DNA from: CAYTYZ01 sp964442385
Lineage (GTDB): Bacteria; Patescibacteriota; Microgenomatia; UBA12405
DNA length: 11,982 bases
Direction of reading: 5' to 3'
Assembly: GCA_964442385.1 (NCBI GenBank)
Contig: CAYTYZ010000023.1
Span: 1 to 11,982, forward strand
Made by a program: the position numbers and the translations under genes. How positions within the stretch are numbered: position 1 is the stretch's first letter; the number at the start of each line of letters is the position of its first letter. Positions 5,127 to 11,231 of the stretch are shown here, in pieces. Under the pieces are notes generated by a model, which was not told where the DNA came from, made no database searches, and saw only the letters and a list, made by a program, of their open reading frames with translations.

Positions 5127-5804
5127 ATGAGAGAAAATTGGTCAACTAGAGTGAAAATGGCCGTAGCAGCGGGTGGTGTTATGTTTTTGTCGGCTTGTGG
5201 TGGAAATGGTCAGGTGGCTGTTCCTTTGACAGGAGATAGGGAAGTTTATAATATTTCAGATACAATACAAAGAATTCGCCCAAGAAATCCGAGAACAGAT
5301 GCATCAATCAAACAAAGTTATGAAAACGTGTATTTTTATCCAGGCGAATTATATTTAAGTCCCAAAACTGTGACAACAAAAGCTAATACCTGGATGAATG
5401 AAAAAAGCACAAGGACTGGACAGGGAATGGGGTGCAAAGTTGGTGCAGATGTAAATAAACCATATGTTGCCAGTTGGATTTACCCCTGTGGTACTGTTTT
5501 GAAATTGAGAAATATTGATAGAAGTAGCAAGGGTTATACTAGAGAAATGTTGGTAGTAGTGGCAGATGCAGGCCCAAATAGGAAGTTAACTTCAGTGGGA
5601 TGGGAAAACAAAAGAGCTAGAAGGTATGCAATGGATATTTCTCCAATGGTTGCTCAAAAATTACTACATACAACAGGAGAGGGAGGGGCACTGGAGGTAA
5701 CCTTGGTACAATTACCAGCTGGATATGAGAGCCATTATGGTGTTTTAGATTTAATTAACACGACACCAAGTTATCAAGGGCCAGACAAAGCTTTGATAAG
5801 ATAA
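5127..5804 (+). CDS. RlpA-like double-psi beta-barrel lipoprotein
   Basis: A 225-residue secreted protein. Residues 1-24 form a lipoprotein signal: basic start (MRENWSTRVK), hydrophobic core and lipobox LSAC with Cys24 as the likely lipidated residue. The C-terminal domain (~113-196) resembles the RlpA/DPBB fold: PYVASWIYPCGTVLKLRN, VVVADAGPN (~143-151) and AMDISPMVAQKL (~168-179), which correspond to the family's G-T-V, D-x-GP and D-L/I-S-x-x-A blocks. RlpA proteins act on or bind peptidoglycan glycan strands. Cys103 and Cys121 might form a disulfide. The start is set by the promoter and by the signal peptide beginning at 5127, not at GTG 5109. Arg codons are almost all AGA/AGG. Enzymatic activity cannot be told from sequence alone. 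Confidence 0.75.
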   Translation: MRENWSTRVKMAVAAGGVMFLSACGGNGQVAVPLTGDREVYNISDTIQRIRPRNPRTDASIKQSYENVYFYPGELYLSPKTVTTKANTWMNEKSTRTGQGMGCKVGADVNKPYVASWIYPCGTVLKLRNIDRSSKGYTREMLVVVADAGPNRKLTSVGWENKRARRYAMDISPMVAQKLLHTTGEGGALEVTLVQLPAGYESHYGVLDLINTTPSYQGPDKALIR

Positions 5805-5830
5805 GTGTTAGTATTGATTATTCCCTATAG

Positions 5831-5839
5831 TGTGATAAT
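5831..5839 (+). promoter_or_regulatory. extended -10 promoter of the 211-aa gene
   Basis: TGT followed by GATAAT (5834-5839) makes an extended -10 without a convincing -35. The ATG at 5848 starts 8 nt after it, consistent with a leaderless or nearly leaderless mRNA. The alternative GTG at 5842 would precede the transcription start. Confidence 0.5.
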
Positions 5840-5847
5840 ATGTGGGT

Positions 5848-6483
5848 ATGGCAGTAAGAATTGAAGAAGTAAAAACAAGTGCTGTTTTACGTTATTTTGG
5901 CGAAATGACTAATGGTAGAGATATTTCTTATATACGACTTTTTATAAATGCCTTGAACACTGATTTTGTTAATAAACTTCCAGGTGATATAACGGCTCGA
6001 TTTTATAAAGCTGGTGGACAAGAGGGGTATTATCCCGTCTACATGGGCAGACTTGACCACAAAAGCAGTGTATTTGTAAAAGAAGTGGAGGCTGAAATTC
6101 CGACTCAAACCTGGAGGTCGATATCGCCTATGGCCTTGATAAGAGTTGTGTCTGAAGTTGCAAAAATAACCGATGTTACAGTTAATTTTGCAAATTTGAC
6201 ATTTAGACCTGAGCCTTCTACAGAAGCTAAGGGTGGTTTTGGCCAACCTGGTTTGGTAACCAGAAAATCATCGGGTATTATGGGTATAATCAGGGGAGAA
6301 CTTGGAAACGTTAGAAGTTTGGCAGTTGCAGTTGGTAAAGAAATAATTTCTCCAAACGAAGATATTAAGATTAGGGGAGTTGGTTATGCAGTAAAAAAGT
6401 CTGGACTAGAAAGGGTTACTGCCATAGTAGAGCAGATTGATTTGAATAGACTAGCGGAAGTAAGAGCACGAAGTAAAAAATAA
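5848..6483 (+). CDS. hypothetical protein (211 aa)
   Basis: I do not recognise this protein. It is soluble-looking, without a signal peptide, membrane helix or cysteine. The N-terminal part (residues ~1-120) mixes predicted beta strands and helices; around residues 125-155 there is a Gly-rich linker (PSTEAKGGFGQPGLVTRKSSG). The C-terminal ~55 residues (IKIRGVGYAVKKSGLERVTAIVEQIDLNRLAEVRARSKK region) look helical and basic. A function cannot be assigned. ATG 5848 is chosen over GTG 5842 because of the extended -10 ending at 5839. It lies 43 bp after the RlpA-like gene but appears to have its own promoter. Confidence 0.7.
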   Translation: MAVRIEEVKTSAVLRYFGEMTNGRDISYIRLFINALNTDFVNKLPGDITARFYKAGGQEGYYPVYMGRLDHKSSVFVKEVEAEIPTQTWRSISPMALIRVVSEVAKITDVTVNFANLTFRPEPSTEAKGGFGQPGLVTRKSSGIMGIIRGELGNVRSLAVAVGKEIISPNEDIKIRGVGYAVKKSGLERVTAIVEQIDLNRLAEVRARSKK

Positions 6484-6507
6484 ATTATATAAACATTGGA
6501 TGTGTAT

Positions 6508-6536
6508 TTGTGATAAAATATCGTGGTTAGTATAAA
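6508..6536 (+). promoter_or_regulatory. promoter of the duplicated membrane protein gene
   Basis: TTGTGA (6508-6513), a 17-nt spacer and TATAAA (6531-6536). Transcription would begin near 6543, giving a leader of about 67 nt that contains a small GTACC-TAT-GGTAC hairpin (6545-6557) and the AAAGGAG ribosome-binding site at 6595-6601. Confidence 0.5.
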
Positions 6537-6609
6537 ACAAGAAAGTACCTATGGTACTGTCTTTGTTCTTTAACACAAGATCGAAAAAAGGAAAAAAGGA
6601 GATGAGAAA

Positions 6610-7638
6610 ATGGGACTTAGAGAATTGTTAGCCGGACAAGGCGGAAGTCCAGATGAACAGGGTGGGTCCGGGCCTTCCATGGATGAATACCAGGAACTAC
6701 CAAGGTCTACAGCTGGTGGCGGAGGTTCTGGGGATATTGACGTACAAGCTAATCTGCGTACTTGGAAAAATATCGTACGCGGTGGGACACTTATTGCAGG
6801 ATTGGCAGCCATTGGTGCTTCAATCTATTTTAGTGCCAGAGGCTTCGGGTTTGTGGAAAAGGGTGATAGCTCTGGGCTACCCTTTGCCATGGGTTTGCTT
6901 TTGGGACTTAAAATTACCATTTTGGAATTTAGTTTTCACCGCTATCGAAATCGAACTGGACTGACCTTGAAAGTTTTGGGCTTTATTGCCTATACCTATG
7001 GTGTAATTACCAACTTTATCGGGTTGGTCTTGATATTCATAATCGAAAAGAATAAAAGTTTTTCTGCAAACTCATTGGAAGGTCTTGCAACTATTGTTCT
7101 GTATATAGCAATGGCATTGTTGCTAGAAATTGCGCCGGAATACGTTGTTTCTGCTGCTCTTAAGCCGTGGATTGATGAAAATGTTCAGTTTACTTTCCTG
7201 AGAGTAGGGAATGTGGTGATGGGGTTAGCGGTGCTATTGATAAGTATCTATTACACTGCTCTTGGTTTTGGGGCTGGAAGTGACGACTCGATGGCAATTG
7301 GGGTCATCTTGGCTGTATTTATTACAGTGTTCGAGTTTCTTTGGTCAATTGACACAACCCATCCCAAGCTATTTGTGATTGTGGTTGGTCTCATCTATGT
7401 TGCTGGTATATTCTTTAACTTCAAGGGACTTTTGGCTTTGGCAGACTTGCCAAATATTCTTAAAAGTGTTGCAACATTTATGCAGGCAGTGGCTTTGTTT
7501 GTTTTTGCCACAATGATGGAAATTGGGCCTGAGCCCATGATTGCGTTTGGGGTTACAGGTGGCGACACTGGGGAAGATGTGGTTGCCAGAATGAGGCGGG
7601 CAGGTTCACGATCGTCTTCCTATGGGCCTGGTGGCTAG
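6610..7638 (+). CDS. polytopic membrane protein with two tandem four-helix repeats (342 aa)
   Basis: I do not recognise the family. Residues 1-50 are Gly/Ser/Pro-rich and acidic, likely cytoplasmic and disordered. Eight hydrophobic segments follow (about 58-76, 92-110, 120-146, 157-180, 200-220, 228-247, 253-275, 285-312), then a basic Ser/Gly-rich tail. The two halves are homologous: SIYFSARGFG (~71-80) matches SIYYTALGFG (~212-221), ITILEF (~102-107) matches ITVFEF (~238-243), and MALLLEIAPEYVVSA (~168-182) matches FATMMEIGPEPMIAF (~299-313). The conserved acidic EI(A/G)PE motif sits in the fourth helix of each repeat, an arrangement typical of internally duplicated transporters or channels, but no substrate can be named. 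It has a clear AAAGGAG Shine-Dalgarno 8 nt before the ATG, in contrast to most neighbours, and is followed by an intrinsic terminator, so it forms a single-gene unit. Confidence 0.8.
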   Translation: MGLRELLAGQGGSPDEQGGSGPSMDEYQELPRSTAGGGGSGDIDVQANLRTWKNIVRGGTLIAGLAAIGASIYFSARGFGFVEKGDSSGLPFAMGLLLGLKITILEFSFHRYRNRTGLTLKVLGFIAYTYGVITNFIGLVLIFIIEKNKSFSANSLEGLATIVLYIAMALLLEIAPEYVVSAALKPWIDENVQFTFLRVGNVVMGLAVLLISIYYTALGFGAGSDDSMAIGVILAVFITVFEFLWSIDTTHPKLFVIVVGLIYVAGIFFNFKGLLALADLPNILKSVATFMQAVALFVFATMMEIGPEPMIAFGVTGGDTGEDVVARMRRAGSRSSSYGPGG

Positions 7639-7663
7639 AGAAGTAAGCTTTTTTCGATCTTGT

Positions 7664-7704
7664 AGGGCCGTTTTGCGTGGAAACACGTCAAGACGGCCCT
7701 TTTT
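7664..7704 (+). terminator. intrinsic terminator
   Basis: AGGGCCGT (7664-7671) pairs with ACGGCCCT (7693-7700); an inner CGTG/CACG helix closes a GAAA loop (7676-7687). A T-run follows directly (7700-7704). This is a strong Rho-independent terminator for the membrane protein gene. Confidence 0.9.
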
Positions 7705-7713
7705 ACGTAAATA

Positions 7714-7722
7714 TGCTAAAAT
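7714..7722 (+). promoter_or_regulatory. extended -10 promoter of the rpsB operon
   Basis: TGC followed by TAAAAT (7717-7722) forms an extended -10; the region 17 nt upstream is part of the terminator and has no -35 match. The predicted start near 7729 gives a leader of about 80 nt before rpsB. Confidence 0.5.
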
Positions 7723-7753
7723 TCCTAGTCAATTTATAAATTTAACTATTAGT

Positions 7754-7793
7754 CCTGTTTAAATTGTTCTGGGGCGTTGCCCCGCAAAACAGG
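7754..7793 (+). promoter_or_regulatory. structured rpsB leader (possible S2-binding autoregulatory site)
   Basis: CCTGTTT (7754-7760) pairs with AAACAGG (7787-7793), enclosing a second helix GGGGC (7771-7775) / GCCCC (7779-7783) with a GTT loop. The fold ends 17 nt before the rpsB ATG and lacks a T-run. Ribosomal protein operons are often feedback-controlled by such leaders; whether S2 binds this one is inference. Confidence 0.5.
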
Positions 7794-7810
7794 CAAGAAA
7801 AGAACAAATT

Positions 7811-8689
7811 ATGGCTATTAAAGCTAAATCAAAAGTCGTTGATCTTCGCGACTCTAAAACAGGAGATAAAAAGGTAGTAGCGTTTAAGGATAAAAAAGAG
7901 ATAATTGCTGAGAATAATGAAAAAGTTGCCAAGGCAAAAGAAGTAGCTAAAGAAAATCCCAAAAAGACAGAAGTAAAAGCTGAAGTCAAAGTGGAAGTCA
8001 AAAAGCCAGAAGTAAAATACGAACTGTCAATTAGTATTCAAGATATGTTTAATGCCGGGTGCCATTTGGGCCACAAATTGGCTAAAACTAATCCAAAAGT
8101 AGGTGACTATTTGTATATGGCAAAAGATGGGATTCAAGTAATTGATTTGCCCAAAACAATGGTAGATTTGCAAAAAGCTTGTAATGAACTTCATGCAATG
8201 GCCAAAGATGGTAAAACTGTGCTGATTGTTGGAACCAAAAGATCTGCTCGTGAAGTGGTACGTAGAGTAGCAACCGAGATAGGTATGCCTTATGTTACTT
8301 CAAGGTGGTTGGGTGGAACCATTAGTAACTGGGAGCAAATAAGAAAGTCCATAAGGACTATGAATGATTTGGCTAAAAAACTGGAAAAAGCTGATGGTAT
8401 CAGCAAAAAAGAACAGTCGGTAATGAGAAAAAATCTGACCAGAATGCAATCCAATATGGGCGGTATGGCTAAACTAGAAAAGTTGTTTGACGCGGTATTT
8501 TTAATTGATATTGGAGAGGAAAAAACAGCTTTGAAAGAAGCTAAAGGTAGAGGGCTACCTGTATTTTCTTTGCTAGATACTGATTCGGATCCAGGCAAAG
8601 TTGATTTTCCAATTGTGGCCAATGATGACTCAGTTAAATCTGTGGCCTTAATAATTGAAGAAATCGGAAAAGCTTTAAAAGTTAAATAA
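7811..8689 (+). CDS. rpsB: 30S ribosomal protein S2 with Lys/Glu-rich N-terminal extension
   Basis: Ribosomal protein S2 of the small subunit. The S2 domain begins near residue 70: ISIQDMFNAGCHLGHK, later VLIVGTKRSAREVV, YVTSRWLGGTISNWEQIRKS and a C-terminal LPVFSLLDTDSDPGKVDFPI followed by VANDD, all family blocks. Residues 1-69 are an unusual charged extension, rich in Lys and Glu with repeated EVK units (about residues 54-68), probably disordered. There is no other start nearer the domain, and the ATG at 7811 follows the structured leader. No clear Shine-Dalgarno sequence is seen. It is the first gene of an rpsB-tsf-frr cluster; tsf follows after 5 nt. Identification is secure; the role of the extension is unknown. 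Confidence 0.97.
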   Translation: MAIKAKSKVVDLRDSKTGDKKVVAFKDKKEIIAENNEKVAKAKEVAKENPKKTEVKAEVKVEVKKPEVKYELSISIQDMFNAGCHLGHKLAKTNPKVGDYLYMAKDGIQVIDLPKTMVDLQKACNELHAMAKDGKTVLIVGTKRSAREVVRRVATEIGMPYVTSRWLGGTISNWEQIRKSIRTMNDLAKKLEKADGISKKEQSVMRKNLTRMQSNMGGMAKLEKLFDAVFLIDIGEEKTALKEAKGRGLPVFSLLDTDSDPGKVDFPIVANDDSVKSVALIIEEIGKALKVK

Positions 8690-8694
8690 AATAT

Positions 8695-9153
8695 ATGGAC
8701 GCAAAAAAAATACTCGAACTTACAAAAAAAATCCGCGAGGAGACAGGTTATGGGATTATGGATATTAAAAAAGCCTTGGAAGAAACTTCCGGTGACATTG
8801 AAAAAACTAAAGAAATACTAAAAAAGAAAGGTTTGGAACAGGCTGCCAAAAGAGCAGATAAGGAAACCAGGCAAGGATTGGTAGTATCTTATATACACTC
8901 GACTAATAAAATGGGGGCTCTTTTAGAGCTACTGTGTGAAACTGATTTTGTGGCAAAGGGTAGTGACTTTACAACCCTGGCAAAGGATTTGGTACTTCAC
9001 GCCGCAGCTATGGCGCCTGTTAGTAGCGAAGAAATGCTGGAACAGGATTTTGTAAAAGATCCTTCTAGAAAAATCAAAGATATGATTAGCGAGTTGACTG
9101 GAAAAGTTGGGGAAAATGTTAAACTTGGTAGAATTACTAGATTTGAAATATAA
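8695..9153 (+). CDS. tsf: translation elongation factor Ts, short form
   Basis: EF-Ts is the guanine nucleotide exchange factor for EF-Tu. The N-terminal UBA-like domain is clear (IREETGYGIMDIKKALEE, then DIEKTKEILKKKGL), followed by the core with LCETDFVAKG (TDFVA contacts the EF-Tu nucleotide site). The 152-residue length is about half that of the E. coli protein: only one core subdomain is present, as in Thermus and many CPR bacteria, where EF-Ts works as a dimer in Thermus. It starts 5 nt after rpsB without a Shine-Dalgarno sequence, so it is probably co-transcribed and coupled. Confidence 0.96.
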   Translation: MDAKKILELTKKIREETGYGIMDIKKALEETSGDIEKTKEILKKKGLEQAAKRADKETRQGLVVSYIHSTNKMGALLELLCETDFVAKGSDFTTLAKDLVLHAAAMAPVSSEEMLEQDFVKDPSRKIKDMISELTGKVGENVKLGRITRFEI

Positions 9154-9154
9154 T
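9125..9154 (+). promoter_or_regulatory. possible internal promoter for frr
   Basis: TTGGTA (9125-9130), an 18-nt spacer and a perfect TATAAT (9149-9154) overlap the end of tsf. The frr ATG is 8 nt after the -10, so frr may also be made from its own leaderless mRNA. Confidence 0.4.
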
Positions 9155-9162
9155 AACTAATA

Positions 9163-9711
9163 ATGCTTGTAACAAACGAAATAAAAGTAAAATTTGATAA
9201 GGCGGTCGAGATATTTACCAATGATATTGGGACTATTCGAACTGGTAGGGCCACTCCGGCCCTGCTGGAAGGTGTAGTGGTAACTAGTTATGAGCAAAAA
9301 ATGCGCTTAATTGAATTGGGTTCTATTGGAGTAAGCGATGTAAGAACGTTAACATTTGCTCCGTGGGATCAGTCTAATATTCGAGAAATTGCGAACGGAA
9401 TAATGGCTGCAAATATTGGTATGAATCCTGTGGTAGATGGTGACATTATTCGAATTGCCTTGCCAATGCTTACTACTGAACAGAGAGAGGAGTATGTAAA
9501 ACTGTTGGGTAGAAAACTGGAGGGGGCCAGGGGTATCGTGCGTGATATTCGCGCCCAAATTAGGAAAAAACTGCAGGATGCCAAACAGGCTAAAACAGTT
9601 TCAGAAGATGAATACAGACGAGACGAGGATATGCTACAAAAAACTACTGATGAATATACCGGAAAATTGGAAGACATGGCCAAGAAAAAGGAGATGGAGA
9701 TAAGGGGATAA
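9163..9711 (+). CDS. frr: ribosome recycling factor
   Basis: RRF splits post-termination ribosomes together with EF-G. At 182 residues it has the usual length. Family blocks are present: TIRTGRATPALLEGVVV near residues 23-39, APWDQSNIREI, NPVVDGDIIRIALPMLTTEQ and the helical LEGARGIVRDIRAQIRKKL, ending VSEDEYRRDEDMLQKTTDEY. The first ~30 and last ~80 residues form the three-helix domain and the middle the beta/alpha domain of the family. It follows tsf after 9 nt; pyrH, which often lies between these genes in other bacteria, is absent here. No Shine-Dalgarno is seen. Confidence 0.97.
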   Translation: MLVTNEIKVKFDKAVEIFTNDIGTIRTGRATPALLEGVVVTSYEQKMRLIELGSIGVSDVRTLTFAPWDQSNIREIANGIMAANIGMNPVVDGDIIRIALPMLTTEQREEYVKLLGRKLEGARGIVRDIRAQIRKKLQDAKQAKTVSEDEYRRDEDMLQKTTDEYTGKLEDMAKKKEMEIRG

Positions 9712-9718
9712 GAAAGTA

Positions 9719-9748
9719 AATCAGGAGATCGGGAATCAGGGGATCAGA
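9719..9748 (+). repeat. tandem AATCAGG(A/G)GATC repeat, left of four-helix gene
   Basis: Two 15-nt units, AATCAGGAGATCGGG (9719-9733) and AATCAGGGGATCAGA (9734-9748), lie just after the frr stop and run into the last codons of the four-helix-bundle gene. Their reverse complement motif CTGATT recurs on the other side of that gene. Confidence 0.55.
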
Positions 9749-10115
9749 GAAATTTGGGGGATTTTTTAGTATCGTAGTACTTGATCATTCCATTGATTAG
9801 CTTTTCACATTCAAAGCTAATGTCATATAGTTTTGTAAAAGGTTCTTTTCCAATGTACTCCAGGTCTCTACAAAGAAAAAGGAAACTTTGGATTTCTTTT
9901 GTGGAACCCCTGGCTTGGTGAAAAAATTTAATTTTATCGGCATAGTGGTATCTTCCGTAACCCTCGGCTATATTAGCAGATATTGAGCTACTAGCTCTGC
10001 GCATTTGATTGGTAAGGGCAAAAAGTTCTGATTTTGGGAAATCCTTTGTTACTTTGTATATTTCTAGAGTAAGTGAATGAGATTTTTTCCAACAATCTAG
10101 ATCGTAAAACTCCAT
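9744..10115 (-). CDS. four-helix-bundle protein (23S rRNA intervening-sequence family)
   Basis: A 123-residue protein of the S23/IVP four-helix-bundle family, first known from genes inside 23S rRNA intervening sequences and common as stand-alone genes in CPR bacteria and Bacteroidetes. Typical blocks: DLDCWKKSHSLTLEIYKVTK, FPKSELFALTNQMRRASSSI, SANIAEGYGR, KIKFFHQARGSTKEIQSFL and the final helix with FECEKLINGMIKYY. Family members form pentamers; their function is not settled, with nucleic-acid binding suggested. ATG 10115 is preferred over the GTG at 10121 because a TATTAT box (10127-10122 on this strand) ends 6 nt before it. It lies antisense between frr and rseP, ends with TGA, and is bracketed by inverted short repeats, which suggests an inserted cassette. 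Confidence 0.9.
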   Translation of the reverse strand: MEFYDLDCWKKSHSLTLEIYKVTKDFPKSELFALTNQMRRASSSISANIAEGYGRYHYADKIKFFHQARGSTKEIQSFLFLCRDLEYIGKEPFTKLYDISFECEKLINGMIKYYDTKKSPKFL

Positions 10116-10128
10116 ATACACATAATAC

Positions 10129-10169
10129 CTGATTCACTGATTTCTGGTTTACTGATAGACTATCTGATG
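10129..10169 (+). repeat. CTGATT-type repeat array, right of four-helix gene
   Basis: CTGATTCA (10129), CTGATTT (10137), CTGGTTTA (10144), CTGATAGA (10152) and CTGATG (10164) repeat a CTGRT core every 7-12 nt. It is the inverted counterpart of the AATCAG units at 9719-9748. The last unit includes the ATG of rseP. Confidence 0.5.
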
Positions 10170-11231
10170 CTTGATTTACTAATATTTTTTGTAGCTTTGT
10201 CAGTTTTGGTTATTATTCATGAATTTGGACATTATTTTGCGGCTAAAAAAGTAGGCATAAAAGTAGAAGAGTTTGGGTTAGGTATACCACCTAGGGCTTG
10301 GGGAAAGAAAATTGGAGAAACGATTTGGTCGCTAAATTGGCTACCAATTGGCGGATTTGTGCGTATGTTTGGTGAAGATCCACATGTAAGTGATGCCCAG
10401 GCTCACAAAATGGGTCACCGGGCTTTTGTGAATAAAACGCCAGCACAAAAATTTGTGGTAGTGGTGGGTGGGGTAACTATGAACATAATTTTGGCAATAA
10501 CAATATTTGCTATAGTTTATAAAATCACTGGAGTTCCGGTAGAAACAGATAAGGTGCGAGTAGATGCTGTAGCCAAGGGATCTCCGGCAGAGCTGGCTGG
10601 GATAAAAGAGGGCTATATAATTGGAATGGTTGCCGAGGAAAAGGTGAGAAGTTCGAAGGCGTTAATCGAAGAAGTGAATAAATATAAGGGTAGGGAGGTG
10701 GAGTTAACTACAGATCATGGACTTTTTAAAGTTTTGGTTAGAGAAAAACCACCAGAAGGACAGGGGTCGTTAGGTGTGTCTATAAGTAACACAATAATGC
10801 AGCCAATTGAGTGGTGGGAGCTGCACAAAAGTATAGGTCAGGGCTTTAAAGAGGCCTATTTTTGGGGAAAAGTGATACTTACTGGTCTTATAAAAATGGT
10901 AGCAGATGTAGTATCTGGCAAGGCACCTGGGGATGTGGCAGGCCCAATTGGAATGTATCAGGCAACTAGTAATATACGCCAAACCCAGGGACTGTTGGCC
11001 TTACTTCATTTTTTTGGAATAGTATCGGTAAATTTGGCGGTAATGAACATTTTGCCTTTACCAGCTTTGGATGGTGGTAGGCTAATATTTGTAATTTACG
11101 AGTGGATAAGTAAAAAAAGACCGAATCCAGAACTGGAAAGTAGAATTCACCAAGCAGGTATGATGGTCCTGCTGCTACTTATGGTCCTGGTGGCTATAAG
11201 CGACGTAGTTCGATTAGTACGGCCGAATTAG
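10167..11231 (+). CDS. rseP: RseP-type site-2 zinc metalloprotease
   Basis: An intramembrane protease of the M50B (RseP/RasP) family that cleaves membrane-bound anti-sigma factors or signal-peptide remnants. The HEFGH zinc motif is at residues 18-22 in the first membrane helix; the third ligand lies in NILPLPALDGGR (~294-305, Asp302). A GGVTMNIILA segment (~101-110) starts the second helix, a single PDZ domain spans about 128-205 (KGSPAELAGIKEGY), and GPIGMYQ (~259-265) is another family block. The last helix is at ~331-347. The length of 354 residues and one PDZ domain match the RasP/short form rather than the two-PDZ E. coli protein. No clear Shine-Dalgarno; a weak extended -10 (TGA-TAGACT, 10153-10161) may give a leaderless mRNA. 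Its 3' end overlaps the convergent gene by 38 bp. Confidence 0.95.
   Translation: MLDLLIFFVALSVLVIIHEFGHYFAAKKVGIKVEEFGLGIPPRAWGKKIGETIWSLNWLPIGGFVRMFGEDPHVSDAQAHKMGHRAFVNKTPAQKFVVVVGGVTMNIILAITIFAIVYKITGVPVETDKVRVDAVAKGSPAELAGIKEGYIIGMVAEEKVRSSKALIEEVNKYKGREVELTTDHGLFKVLVREKPPEGQGSLGVSISNTIMQPIEWWELHKSIGQGFKEAYFWGKVILTGLIKMVADVVSGKAPGDVAGPIGMYQATSNIRQTQGLLALLHFFGIVSVNLAVMNILPLPALDGGRLIFVIYEWISKKRPNPELESRIHQAGMMVLLLLMVLVAISDVVRLVRPN

Noticed and set aside
7759..8001. Minus-strand 80-codon frame opposite the start of rpsB
   Set aside because: It is antisense to the Lys/Glu-rich S2 extension, and its Ser/Phe/Leu content is what such a sequence gives in reverse.
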